Source: Myxococcales bacterium (GTDB lineage Bacteria > UBA10199 > 2-02-FULL-44-16 > JAAZCA01). Taken from it: a DNA stretch of 64,000 nucleotides. A model generated the notes under the pieces. The model made no database searches. It saw nothing but the letters and a program-made list of their open reading frames with translations, and had not been told where the DNA came from. Positions 1-8,678 of this stretch are shown here, in pieces. The stretch spans positions 29,792-93,791 of the forward strand of contig JAAZCA010000005.1 in the NCBI GenBank assembly GCA_012513515.1, read 5' to 3'. Position 1 is the stretch's first letter. The number at the start of each line of letters is the position of its first letter. Made by a program: the position numbers and the translations under genes.

Positions 1-274
1 GGGAGCCTCCTGCGCTCGCCAACCCTCTTCCGCCCGCAGCGAAAAAATAATAAAAAGTCACTTCAAGAAATACGGCAAGAAGTTCAAACAGAGCGACTAC
101 AATTCGAACCCGGTCGAAAAAGTGGAAGTGATCTCACAGCAGGAGATCCACAAAAAACTCGTGGCGATAGAGGCCTTCATAACCCTTAAGGACGGAACGG
201 TAAAACTCATCCACGCGACCGTTGAAAGGGGACCGGTCGGCTGGCGCTTCGTCTCATGGGAAAACGCAGGCTGA
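1..274 (+). CDS. C-terminal end of an unidentified protein (partial)
   Basis: An open frame enters from the left edge (codons from base 2) and stops with TGA at 272-274. The visible 90 residues are rich in Lys, Gln and Asn, then alternate in a way that suggests beta strands (roughly VEVISQQEIHKKLVAIEAFITL followed by a strand-turn-strand ending WRFVSWENAG). The shape resembles the end of a small secreted or lipoprotein domain, but I do not recognise a family. The start lies outside the window. Its last 68 bases overlap the 3' end of the convergent comEC gene. Confidence 0.55.
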   Translation, partial: GASCARQPSSARSEKIIKSHFKKYGKKFKQSDYNSNPVEKVEVISQQEIHKKLVAIEAFITLKDGTVKLIHATVERGPVGWRFVSWENAG

Positions 275-2699
275 TGTCGCTGCCGTCGCTCACCGCCTCA
301 ACCATTCCATCCCTGTCGGTTTTTATAATCCCTTCCGGATAACGCCACGAATCCTTCACGAAGGGCCTTACCCAGCGCGGACGTTCGTCTGAAAGAATAA
401 CATAATCAGGATCGAGCCTCTGAATCGATCTCTCTATTTTTTCCACATCGTATTTCCCCATCGAAGCGGCAAAGAGAAGCGCATTGGAAGGAACCGGGGC
501 CCTGGCGGAATCTCCCTGCATCAGAATATTCACCTCATCGTGGATGATGTTGAGGGATATGGAATATTCGCCGCGTCTCGCGCCAAAGTCGCGCATCTGG
601 TTTATGAATTCAAACCCCACTCCGGAACGAATTTCGCGCGTCACTTCCGCAGGCAGAACTTTAAGAGCATTGCCCTCCGACTTTATCCACTGCAGGAAGG
701 AGGAAAATTCCGCACCGTCGGCATCGGGGCCGGAAGCCGAACCGACTATGATTTCCTCCGGCGAAAAATTTTCGATCATATAACGAAGCCCCTTGAAGCG
801 CGTCACCTTCGGAGCGGTGACAACAATTGCAGAAAGTCGATGAACCCCCATCGACCAGAGAGCCGGGGCAACGATTCGCTCGCCTATGTCGAAATTTTCC
901 CCGGAATTGCCTCCTCCATCCACTAGGATATCGCTTCCTCCCGGAAGACGAAGCAAGGCCGACTGCCCTTCCCCGACGTCGAAAAAATAAATCCGCAGAC
1001 GGGTCTCAAAGAGAGGGAGCACCCTCCAGTATAGAGCATCGCCTAAAAGGAGGAGCGCAAAAAACGCAGGCAGGATGAATCTCATCGATCTTCCTTTTAA
1101 AATATCGGATGCGCTTATGGATATCAGAAATAGATATAAGAGCGACAACTCCAAAGCGGTGGGAGCGAAATTCAGGATCCCCCACGAACCGTGCTCGGCG
1201 GAAAAATTTGAAATCGAGAGAAGAGCCCCCGCCGGAATCGCGACGAGATGCCAGATCACCGCAGCTAACCATTGCGAAAATAGCGCCACGAGCGATGCGA
1301 TAAATGCAGCCGGAACCAGCGCGAAGGCTGCAACAGGAATTGCCACTATATTTGTAAAAAAACCCAAAAGTGTTACGATCTTGAAGTGGTAGGCAACCAG
1401 CGGAGAAACCGCTATCGTGGCTGCAGCGGTTACCGAAGATGTGGATATCAGGGACGAGGCGATCCTGCGGGCCCATCTTGATTTGAAAAACCCAACGCAG
1501 CGCGCCTTCAAAAAAATCTCAAAGCGGCGGGCAAAGATGGCTATTCCCAACACCGCTGTCACTGAGAGCTGAAAGGAAATGTCGAAGAGAGAAAGCGGCA
1601 TAATGAGAAGTATGAGCGCCACCGCAATCGCCAACGTATTGAGGAGATCCTGCCTGCGCCCGACAAGCATTCCAAAGAGATAGACGGTTATCATTATTCC
1701 GGCGCGAATCGATGAAATCGAATATCCTGTTATCACCACATACGACCATATCGCAGGAAGCGTAGCTAACGCCGCAATTCTCTGAACCGGCATGCACAGC
1801 AAAAGAAAAGAAATCCTACCGATAGAAATTTTTATGAGAAAAAAAATGAATGCCGAGACAAGCCCCACATGAAGACCCGATATTGCGAAGATATGCGATA
1901 TCCCCGCCGCCGAAAATTCGCGGCGCAAATCGCCGCTGAAGAGATCCTTCTTGCCAAGCGCTACTGCCTCTATCACGCCCCTGCGCTCCTCTGAAATAGA
2001 TGTGGGTATGGAGGCCGCAATATTGTTCCTGGCCCAGTTAATCGCGCGCTGTAAAATAGAGCTGTCTTCGCCGATGACTTCAAACTGGCCGTAGATCATG
2101 CCCGTCGCACCTATTCCACGCGAACCGAGAAATCTTCCGTATTCGAATTTGCCGGGGTTATCATTTTCATCCGAATCAAAAAACCTGCACCTGAAGCGCA
2201 CCCGTTCTCCCTCTTGGGGAAGAAGCTTCGCCCTCGATGCGAAAAATCTCGCGCGTCCAGAAACAGAGGAAAGCGCCATCTCCGCACATTCACAGTTCTT
2301 CAGATCTATATCGGCGCTGCATCCGTTTCGCCTTCGCTGTGGAACTCCGGAAACGACCCCCTCGCAAAGACAAGATACGCTAGAATCCGGCGAAATCCCA
2401 TCAAGTCCGATTGAGTTTTGCGCATGAATCGATGCGGATGCGCCGATGGCGAAGGATGCGATGAGGGCAAAAGACACTGAGGCCAAAAAATTCCAGCGGA
2501 ACCACGCACACGCGATCAGCGATATAAATGAAGCAACGCCAAGGACCAGCATTGCACCAAAAAATTCAGAGGGTATGAGTCTGGAACTATACGCGCCAGT
2601 CGCGAGCGACGAGGCGAGGAGGAGCATCGGCCGGTATGTATTCCAGCGCGAAGCAGATATCGCTGTAGAGAGCTGAGACTTCCCTTTCGACTCCATCAT
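207..2699 (-). CDS. comEC: ComEC/Rec2-type DNA uptake channel with a degenerate metallo-beta-lactamase domain
   Basis: An 830-residue polytopic protein of the ComEC/Rec2 family, which forms the inner-membrane channel through which single-stranded DNA enters during transformation. Residues about 25-75 hold the first membrane segments, 95-200 the soluble OB-like region, 225-540 the competence membrane domain (EERRGVIEAVALGKK, ISHIFAISGLHVGL and SIRAGIM motifs are typical), and 569-800 a metallo-beta-lactamase-like domain. In that last domain the DVGxG and DGGG motifs remain, but the usual HxDxDH ligands are replaced (VVTAPKVTRFKGL, 626-638) and the later HHGS motif is missing (LLFAASMG, 741-748). 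The channel may work but the nuclease part is probably inactive. The start overlaps the upstream gene by 113 bases; ATG at 2699 or 2696 is possible. Confidence 0.9.
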   Translation of the reverse strand: MMESKGKSQLSTAISASRWNTYRPMLLLASSLATGAYSSRLIPSEFFGAMLVLGVASFISLIACAWFRWNFLASVSFALIASFAIGASASIHAQNSIGLDGISPDSSVSCLCEGVVSGVPQRRRNGCSADIDLKNCECAEMALSSVSGRARFFASRAKLLPQEGERVRFRCRFFDSDENDNPGKFEYGRFLGSRGIGATGMIYGQFEVIGEDSSILQRAINWARNNIAASIPTSISEERRGVIEAVALGKKDLFSGDLRREFSAAGISHIFAISGLHVGLVSAFIFFLIKISIGRISFLLLCMPVQRIAALATLPAIWSYVVITGYSISSIRAGIMITVYLFGMLVGRRQDLLNTLAIAVALILLIMPLSLFDISFQLSVTAVLGIAIFARRFEIFLKARCVGFFKSRWARRIASSLISTSSVTAAATIAVSPLVAYHFKIVTLLGFFTNIVAIPVAAFALVPAAFIASLVALFSQWLAAVIWHLVAIPAGALLSISNFSAEHGSWGILNFAPTALELSLLYLFLISISASDILKGRSMRFILPAFFALLLLGDALYWRVLPLFETRLRIYFFDVGEGQSALLRLPGGSDILVDGGGNSGENFDIGERIVAPALWSMGVHRLSAIVVTAPKVTRFKGLRYMIENFSPEEIIVGSASGPDADGAEFSSFLQWIKSEGNALKVLPAEVTREIRSGVGFEFINQMRDFGARRGEYSISLNIIHDEVNILMQGDSARAPVPSNALLFAASMGKYDVEKIERSIQRLDPDYVILSDERPRWVRPFVKDSWRYPEGIIKTDRDGMVEAVSDGSDISLRFPMRRSASRPVPFQRSRG

Positions 2700-3237
2700 A
2701 TCTCTTGCTAGAACGAGAACCGGAGAGAATCAAGGCGAGTTTATCGCGCAACCCCATTAAAAATATTCTCACCTTTTCCGTCGGGCGTTGGTAGAAAAGC
2801 TGTATCGCTTTCCGAACATTTATATTGTTTACCCAGAACTCTCCGCTCTGAAGTTCGAAATTTATTCCGCCTGTAACGCGCTCGTATATATTCATCAACC
2901 GGGAATGAATCTTCTCCTGAAGGGCTCCCACCTTCGCATTGAACTCCGACATCCCTTTTCCACCTCTCGACCAGATATCGAGCTGGTAAAGCTGCAGACC
3001 TCGGGAGACGCCGCAGAGAAACTGGATGTCGCTTCTCTCCTTGTCGATCATATCCTCGATATCCACATCGTTTACGTGGATTCTGCCATTCTCCTCGTAG
3101 GTCCACTGCTCGTTGGGTCCGGCCCTGAAGGTCACACGATGATCAAGAGGAAGATCGCTGGCAGAGGTGGTCCTGCCACTTCCGCCTGACCTGCCAACCG
3201 CATCGGATTTCCTGAATCTGTTTATAAGGTCGACCAT
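2587..3237 (-). CDS. Unidentified protein upstream of comEC
   Basis: A 216-residue soluble protein that I do not recognise. The ATG at 3237 (protein starting MVDLINRFRK) is chosen over an upstream TTG at 3273. No signal peptide or membrane segment is visible; the N-terminal 30 residues are Gly/Ser-rich. Two stretches, around residues 50-90 and 125-170, share a pattern: an aromatic residue, then G-[RE]-[IF]-x-V-N, two short residues, [IV], a charged pair, then a hydrophobic helix. A third copy appears in the next upstream gene (3275-3661). The 3' end runs 113 bases into comEC in another frame, so the two are probably translated in a coupled way. Confidence 0.6.
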   Translation of the reverse strand: MVDLINRFRKSDAVGRSGGSGRTTSASDLPLDHRVTFRAGPNEQWTYEENGRIHVNDVDIEDMIDKERSDIQFLCGVSRGLQLYQLDIWSRGGKGMSEFNAKVGALQEKIHSRLMNIYERVTGGINFELQSGEFWVNNINVRKAIQLFYQRPTEKVRIFLMGLRDKLALILSGSRSSKRYDGVEREVSALYSDICFALEYIPADAPPRLVARDWRV

Positions 3238-3274
3238 TTTATACCTTGGGGAAAAGAGGGCACAGACCCTCAAA

Positions 3275-3661
3275 TTACTTATCGGCCATGAGGCGACTCA
3301 AAGTTGCTTCGTAGTCGGCATAAAAACTCTTTCCCTCCTCATCCTCCTTTAAAATTTCCACAAGCGAGTGAAGGGCGAGAACCTGGGCCTCGGAAAGCTC
3401 CATGTTCTTTAAGCTGTGACCTCTGAAGAAGATCTCACCCCTGAGGCGATCAAAATGGATAGAGGCTACCTCACCCTCCATTATGAAGGTGTAGGTCATG
3501 CGATCCTTATAGGCCGCAAGCATGCTATCGACCTGCTTTCCGGAAGGATTTCGGACCGGGCGCGCCCGCCCTCCCATCCTCCTCATGATCTCGAGCGGAG
3601 AGGAAAGATTCGGATCTGACCTGACTTCCTCAGCTCCAATCTCTTCGTATCCCCTGTTCAT
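3275..3661 (-). CDS. Unidentified small protein, same operon as comEC
   Basis: A 128-residue soluble protein of unknown function. The ATG at 3661 has a clear Shine-Dalgarno (GGGAG, 8 bases upstream), so I prefer it to an in-frame upstream start at 3691. The C-terminal half (IHFDRLRGEIFFRGHSLKN and the helix after it, ending MADK) resembles the two repeated stretches of the downstream gene 2587-3237. The N-terminal part is polar, with an arginine-rich segment RRMGGRARPVR. The two genes and comEC run in the same direction, so they probably form one transcript. Nothing in the sequence tells the function. Confidence 0.6.
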   Translation of the reverse strand: MNRGYEEIGAEEVRSDPNLSSPLEIMRRMGGRARPVRNPSGKQVDSMLAAYKDRMTYTFIMEGEVASIHFDRLRGEIFFRGHSLKNMELSEAQVLALHSLVEILKEDEEGKSFYADYEATLSRLMADK

Positions 3662-3943
3662 TTTAGGATCTCCCTTCTTTCCCGCATTCATGCGTTTGCA
3701 GAAAGCATGCCAGAGAGACGTAAAACAAAACCTTCTAACTATATGTTAATTATATCTTTTTCACTTTGAGAGGGCTGCTGGTGCGTCTCAAAGAGGGAAA
3801 CGTGTGAGACGGGATGGAAGTATTTTGACGCTTTAGCAATCCCTTCCAGGGGGATTCCGAAGGAGAGAGAGACTTTGTATCCCCCCAAAAAATCGCTGGA
3901 TATCGGACAATCATGCGTATTAAGGGAGTAAGAGCGGAGAGAT

Positions 3944-4276
3944 TTGGAAATACATAGCCTTTCTCTCCCCCGAGGAGGAAATATCGAAACCAGGGAAGGA
4001 ACAAAATTTCAGAGAATGGTATGGCGGGAGATCGCAAAAATTCCGTTCGGAAAGACGATCAGCTACAAAGAGCTCGCAAGGAGAATCGGTCACCCGAAAA
4101 GCTGTCGGGCTGTCGCCAACGCCTGCGGCGCAAATCCGCATCCTGTAAAAATACCCTGCCATCGGGTGATAGCGTCAGACGGATCCATAGGAGGATTTTC
4201 GCTCGGCATCGAAAAAAAGATCGCCCTTCTGAAAAAGGAAGGGATCACTTTCCCGCAGCGGCGGCGGAGCTCTTAG
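3944..4276 (+). CDS. ogt: Methylated-DNA--protein-cysteine methyltransferase, short form
   Basis: Suicide repair enzyme that moves the alkyl group from O6-alkylguanine to its own cysteine. The 110-residue protein is only the C-terminal catalytic domain: FQRMVWREIAKIPFGKTISY, then the helix-turn-helix with RAVANACGANP, the acceptor motif PCHRV (Cys near residue 71), and the closing FSLGIEKK. The cysteine is present, so it is not an alkyltransferase-like (ATL) protein. The usual N-terminal domain of about 60-70 residues is missing, because a TAA lies at 3929. Start is TTG at 3944 with GGAGA just upstream. The last 32 bases overlap the convergent membrane protein gene. Confidence 0.85.
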   Translation: MEIHSLSLPRGGNIETREGTKFQRMVWREIAKIPFGKTISYKELARRIGHPKSCRAVANACGANPHPVKIPCHRVIASDGSIGGFSLGIEKKIALLKKEGITFPQRRRSS

Positions 4277-5324
4277 CGTTTTTCTTATCCATCCAAGCTC
4301 TGTAGGCGAGAAAGACGATCGCGAACAAAATCATACCGACGCTCAGGAGCTGATAGAAATCCGGATAGCTCTGACCATAGAAGATGGCCAGCGCATAAGT
4401 CGCTATCAGGCCGGCGATGACGCTTGAGGAACGATTGGCCGGAACCGTGAAGGTATTCTCACGCTTGTCGAGATAGATGAGGGTGCCAAAGATGCCCGTC
4501 CCCTGTGAAAAGAGCCCTATCAGCAAAGTATGGATGAAATACGGAGTCTTTGGAAGACCGACGAATCCCCACCACAGCTGACCGGGGACGCTCTCCCTTC
4601 CGGAGCCAATGCCGAACAGGGCGATGATAAACATCGAGACGAGGAGCAGAGGCATCGCAATGAGTTGTTCTTCGACGTAGTAGCGCATCTTTTCCGCGTA
4701 GTCACTGCTCTTGGCGAAAGTGCTCATCATATATAGCCTGAAGAAATATCCGACCAGATATACGATTATGTCGATGGCACAGACTATGGTCATCGCCGAT
4801 CCGCCATCACCCATAAAAGCTACGAGCAGCGCGCCCATGCTCAAAGCGGAGGCTACCCACGAGGGCCAGTACACATTTCGCCTTCTCTTTTTCACGATCG
4901 TATCGACGATCGGAGCTATGACCAGAACGCCGCCGCGCATGAGGAGCATGGCAAAAACTATGCTCACTCCGCTGAAGGTGTATGCAAGCGTAGTAGTGAT
5001 GATCTGAGAGGAGGTGCAAATGCCTGATATCACGGTGAACCAACGTGGACGCGGAATGGAATAACCGAGAAAATTAAAATGCGTGGCGTATTTCCACCAA
5101 CCGGCAATCGTGATTATCACGTATATCGAGATAAAACCAGCAACGATCGCCATCGGCTGGATCTCCACGCCCGTGAAACCGACTCCGTTCATCCCCGCGA
5201 AAAATCCGCGGGTGATCATTTTCGTCATCATGGAGTACGGGACATACGAGGCGAAATATCCAAAACAGAGGGCCGCTATCCCAAAAACCGCCAACTTCTT
5301 TTTTATTTCACGAAACAGCTGCAT
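4245..5324 (-). CDS. Polytopic membrane protein, possible metabolite transporter
   Basis: A 359-residue protein with about ten predicted membrane segments and a short, basic, probably cytoplasmic tail (DKKNAKSSAAAAGK). The arrangement (paired five-helix halves, SGVSIVFAMLLMRGGVLV near residue 120, RSSSVIAGLIATYAL near 300) recalls the drug/metabolite transporter fold, but I cannot place it in a named family. It lies 48 bases downstream of nupC and probably belongs to the udp-nupC operon, so a role in nucleoside or sugar movement is possible but inferred only from position. Confidence 0.7.
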   Translation of the reverse strand: MQLFREIKKKLAVFGIAALCFGYFASYVPYSMMTKMITRGFFAGMNGVGFTGVEIQPMAIVAGFISIYVIITIAGWWKYATHFNFLGYSIPRPRWFTVISGICTSSQIITTTLAYTFSGVSIVFAMLLMRGGVLVIAPIVDTIVKKRRRNVYWPSWVASALSMGALLVAFMGDGGSAMTIVCAIDIIVYLVGYFFRLYMMSTFAKSSDYAEKMRYYVEEQLIAMPLLLVSMFIIALFGIGSGRESVPGQLWWGFVGLPKTPYFIHTLLIGLFSQGTGIFGTLIYLDKRENTFTVPANRSSSVIAGLIATYALAIFYGQSYPDFYQLLSVGMILFAIVFLAYRAWMDKKNAKSSAAAAGK

Positions 5325-5372
5325 GTTGATCTCCTTATTATGATGATAAGAGAGGAGCGTTAGCGAAAATTT

Positions 5373-6653
5373 CTACCCTATCAATATACCGGCTATAGTC
5401 GCAGTAAGACAGGAAACTATCGCGCCTCCGAGCATAGCGCGCATCGCTAGCTTGGAAAGATCGCTGCGGCGCTCGGGGGCCAATGCCGAAAGACCGCCTA
5501 TCTGAATTCCTATCGAAGCGAAGTTAGCAAAACCGCAGAGCATATACGTACCCATGATCTGCGCCTTGGGCGTGATGGCGCCACTTTCGATCAACGGGGC
5601 GAGCTTGGCGTAGGCTACGAACTCATTCAGCGCCAGCTTCGTCCCGAGAAGATTCGCAAGCTCGAAGACATCCTGCCTCGGAACACCCATCAAAAAAGTA
5701 AGCGGGGAAAAAATCGTCCCCAGAATAGTCTTCAAACTTCCGGGGAAGTACCCTTCGTACTCCCCGTTGGCCATTAAAGCGCCTCCCAAAAGCGTGCCGT
5801 CGATGAGCCTGTCCAGAACGAGGAGAAGCTTATCGATAAAGGCGATGAGCGTAATGAATGCGATAAGCATCGCCGCCACATTGAGCGCCAGATGCAGCCC
5901 GTCGTAAACCCCTCTGGAAGCGGCATCAAGGACGTTGCTGCCGACGTCGATCTTCGGCAGGCTGACGCTTCCCGCAGTTTCGGAGACCTGAGTTTCAGGA
6001 AAGATTATCTTCGCAACCATGAGGCTCGCCGGAGCAGCCATCATCGATGCGATTATTATGTGCTGCGCAGGAATTCCCATCGCTATATACCCGGCCATGA
6101 CGCTTCCGGCTATCGTTCCGAAACCGCCGACCATTATAGCGCAAAGTTCCGACATCGTGCAGCGATTGAGAAAGGGCCTTATCAGTAGGGGAGCCTCTGT
6201 CTGTCCCAGAAATATATTGGCAGAACAGGAAAGAGACTCAGCGCCGGAGGTCTTCATAAGCCTGGACATCACCCACGCAAAAATTTTGACTATCTTCTGC
6301 ATGATTCCCAAGTAGTAGAGAATCCCCATGAAGCACGCAAAAAATATTATTATCGGCAAAACCCTGAAAGCGAACTGAAATCCGAAAATGTCCGCCTTCG
6401 AAGGATCCACTATGTAACCAAAAAGAAATTTAGTGCCGTGATCGGTGAGCATGAGGAAGGAGGTGACCTTCATGGCAAACCATTGTATCGCATCATTTCC
6501 ACGTGGCCAGCTGATCAGCAGAAGTCCCATTCCAAACTGGATGGAAAAACCCACTATGAGGGTTCTGAAATTGATCCGTTTCTTGTTATTGGACATCAAA
6601 AATGCCAGGGCAAACAGCACGATAATTCCCAGCACTCCCATGTAGCGCTCCAT
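5373..6653 (-). CDS. nupC: Concentrative nucleoside transporter, NupC family
   Basis: A 426-residue inner-membrane symporter of the CNT family that brings in nucleosides using the proton or sodium gradient. The order is that of the family: N-terminal helices, a gate region (TSGAESLSCSANIFLGQTEA, about residues 135-155) and a C-terminal domain with LNEFVAYAKL and ALCGFANFASIGIQIGGL-like sequence (about 330-400). The GQTEAP and ANFASIG signatures are conserved. It lies 10 bases after udp, so uptake and cleavage of nucleosides are probably co-expressed. Confidence 0.93.
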   Translation of the reverse strand: MERYMGVLGIIVLFALAFLMSNNKKRINFRTLIVGFSIQFGMGLLLISWPRGNDAIQWFAMKVTSFLMLTDHGTKFLFGYIVDPSKADIFGFQFAFRVLPIIIFFACFMGILYYLGIMQKIVKIFAWVMSRLMKTSGAESLSCSANIFLGQTEAPLLIRPFLNRCTMSELCAIMVGGFGTIAGSVMAGYIAMGIPAQHIIIASMMAAPASLMVAKIIFPETQVSETAGSVSLPKIDVGSNVLDAASRGVYDGLHLALNVAAMLIAFITLIAFIDKLLLVLDRLIDGTLLGGALMANGEYEGYFPGSLKTILGTIFSPLTFLMGVPRQDVFELANLLGTKLALNEFVAYAKLAPLIESGAITPKAQIMGTYMLCGFANFASIGIQIGGLSALAPERRSDLSKLAMRAMLGGAIVSCLTATIAGILIG

Positions 6654-6663
6654 CTCCCCTCCG

Positions 6664-7509
6664 TTATAGCCCCATCGACGGGGACCAGAATTTTGCTTTT
6701 CCCTTCGCCCTGTCTATCTCATCGAGAACACCGAAAGCGCCGAGCGCGATTTCGATCACCCTCTTCTCTCCCGCGGCCATGTCGGCCGGATCTATCCAGA
6801 CATTCTCGCGCCTGTCCGCAATGACGAGACAGACCATCCCCGCCCTGTGTCCGGCCATATTCGAAAGGGTAAAAAGACATGATGATTCCATCTCAAAGTT
6901 GCAGACGTTCATCCGGGCAAGTTTTTTCGGAATCTCCTCATCGCGAATGGGAAAACCGGGGACCTTGCGCCCCTGCAGACCGTAGAAACCACTGCCTGTT
7001 GCAGTCAAGCCGACATGATATTGCAAGCGCATTCGATTTGCAGACTCTATCAGAGCGAGGACGACCTCATGATGTGCCACCGCAGGATATCCCTCGAAGA
7101 CAAAAGCCGTGGATGTATTCTCCAGGCGCACTGAACCGGTGGAGATCACCTGATTGTTAAGCAAAACCCCCTCGCGAAGCCCCCCGCTTGTTCCAACTCT
7201 TATGAATGTCGGATTAGCGACGATCTGCGAAAGTTCTATCACAGCGATCTCGGTGTTGTCGGGTCCCATGCCAGTGGCCATCACGCTTATCGGAAGCCCT
7301 TTGTACTTTCCGGTGATAGTTACATACTCACGATTGCAGACCGGAGGATTCTTTTCGTCGAAGTATTCGGCAACCTTGTAAACGCGCGCCGGATCTCCGC
7401 ACATCATTATATAGGGCGCCACCTCGCCCGGGGCGAGCCCTATGTGATACTGACGCCCTTCCGCCGTAGAGGCCAGCTCGGCCGATTTCATCTTGCTCTT
7501 CATCGCCAT
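6664..7509 (-). CDS. udp: Uridine phosphorylase-like nucleoside phosphorylase
   Basis: A 281-residue member of the PNP/UDP phosphorylase family: it splits a nucleoside with phosphate into base and ribose-1-phosphate. Recognisable are the phosphate-binding MMCGDPARV, MGPDNTEIAVIEL, IRVGTSGGL near residue 104-112, and FEMESSCLFTLSNMAG near 205-220, where Glu-Met-Glu contacts the ribose. The uridine-type signature is better than the purine type, though the base specificity cannot be settled by eye. ATG at 7509 has GGAGG 4 bases upstream. It is followed 10 bases later by nupC. Confidence 0.88.
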   Translation of the reverse strand: MAMKSKMKSAELASTAEGRQYHIGLAPGEVAPYIMMCGDPARVYKVAEYFDEKNPPVCNREYVTITGKYKGLPISVMATGMGPDNTEIAVIELSQIVANPTFIRVGTSGGLREGVLLNNQVISTGSVRLENTSTAFVFEGYPAVAHHEVVLALIESANRMRLQYHVGLTATGSGFYGLQGRKVPGFPIRDEEIPKKLARMNVCNFEMESSCLFTLSNMAGHRAGMVCLVIADRRENVWIDPADMAAGEKRVIEIALGAFGVLDEIDRAKGKAKFWSPSMGL

Positions 7510-7555
7510 AAATCCTCCAGTCGTTCTGATTGGTTAGATAGCCGGATAGAATCCA

Positions 7556-8218
7556 CTAGTCAACGCGCAGATGGAATTTCTTGAGAAAGCTGTGGCGATG
7601 AACCGGCGTGATGCCGTGTAGTCTGATCTCTTCAAAATGCGCCCGGGTTCCATACCCCTTGTGCAAAGCGAAGGAAAAACAAGGGTACTCTTCGGAAAGC
7701 CGCGACATGATGCTATCCCTGAAGACCTTCGCCACAACAGAGGCCGCGGCTATCGTGTGAGACTTATCATCCCCTCCGATGATAGGAAACTGTTCGACCG
7801 AAATACTGTCAATTTTATAAGGTCCGTCAACCATGACGGCATCGGGTTTCATCGCAAGGCCATCCAGCGCGCGCGACATAGCGAGCAAAGAGGCCTGATG
7901 AATGTTGACCCGGTCGATCTCCTCTGGGGAAACAGAGGAGATGGAATAGGCCAGAGATCTATCGACTATCTCAGAATAAAAAAACTCACGCCTTTTGGCT
8001 GTGAGCTTTTTAGAATCCCTCAGTCCTTCCAACCTGAAACCCTCGGGAAGAATGACGGCCGCTGCGACCACAGGACCCGCCAAAGGCCCGCGACCGGCCT
8101 CATCGACGCCTGCTATCGCAAGAAAACCTTTTTTGCGAAGAAGATCTTCGAAATCAAATGGCGAAGTTTTACTCTCCCGCCTTCTCTTCGGACTGCGGGG
8201 CTTCGGCTGCGTCTTCAT
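7556..8218 (-). CDS. rnhB: Ribonuclease HII
   Basis: Cuts the RNA strand of RNA-DNA hybrids and removes single ribonucleotides from DNA. The 220-residue protein carries [20 protein letters not shown] (near 36-55, with catalytic Asp and Glu), [11 protein letters not shown], and the later VDGP and [16 protein letters not shown] motifs; HKGYGT near the C-terminus is also typical. The N-terminus has an extra basic stretch of about 20 residues ([16 protein letters not shown]). The start lies inside the end of rplS in another frame (50-base overlap), and no later start was found in frame, so the overlap is real or the start is a rarer one. Confidence 0.93.
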   Translation of the reverse strand: MKTQPKPRSPKRRRESKTSPFDFEDLLRKKGFLAIAGVDEAGRGPLAGPVVAAAVILPEGFRLEGLRDSKKLTAKRREFFYSEIVDRSLAYSISSVSPEEIDRVNIHQASLLAMSRALDGLAMKPDAVMVDGPYKIDSISVEQFPIIGGDDKSHTIAAASVVAKVFRDSIMSRLSEEYPCFSFALHKGYGTRAHFEEIRLHGITPVHRHSFLKKFHLRVD

Positions 8219-8606
8219 CCGTTGCGATTCCCCCGTCTTCCAACAAGTATTCGCGCTGACCCTCTTTGATCCTTGCGGCCTTACCGCTGAGCTCCCTCAG
8301 GTAATAAAGTTTGGAACGACGAACGCTCCCTGAGGTCACCACTTCTATCTTTTCGACCTGCGGCGAGTGAAGGGGAAAAACCCTTTCAACTCCAACACCG
8401 AAGGAAATTTTTCTGACGGTAAAGGAAGAACTGACCCCCGCCCTGCGGCGCTTTATGCAAACACCTTCGAATATCTGGATTCGCTCCTTCTCACCCTCCT
8501 TGATACGGCAGTGAACTTTTAAGGTATCGCCGGGTCTAAAGCTGGGACGATCTCCGCGAAGGCCGCTTTTATCGATTTTTTCCATTATGTTCATAACCGG
8601 CTCCAT
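8169..8606 (-). CDS. rplS: Large ribosomal subunit protein L19 with acidic C-terminal tail
   Basis: Ribosomal protein L19, at the interface of the two subunits. Residues 20-120 carry the family motifs [29 protein letters not shown] and [22 protein letters not shown], then [21 protein letters not shown]19 is usually about 115 residues; here a tail of about 27 residues (from [18 protein letters not shown] on) rich in Glu, Asp and Ala follows. The tail coding region holds the start of rnhB. It lies just downstream of trmD, the usual neighbour. Confidence 0.96.
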   Translation of the reverse strand: MEPVMNIMEKIDKSGLRGDRPSFRPGDTLKVHCRIKEGEKERIQIFEGVCIKRRRAGVSSSFTVRKISFGVGVERVFPLHSPQVEKIEVVTSGSVRRSKLYYLRELSGKAARIKEGQREYLLEDGGIATDEDAAEAPQSEEKAGE

Positions 8607-8678
8607 CCTCTCTCTCCCCTCCTACGGGGCCTTTAAAGCTCGGGGCTTCTACCCACTTAACCCCTATTTGTCAACTAT

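Noticed and set aside
3741-3760. TATAAT-like box upstream of the 3275-3661 gene
   Set aside because: No fitting -35; the region is A+T-rich, so a chance hit is likely.
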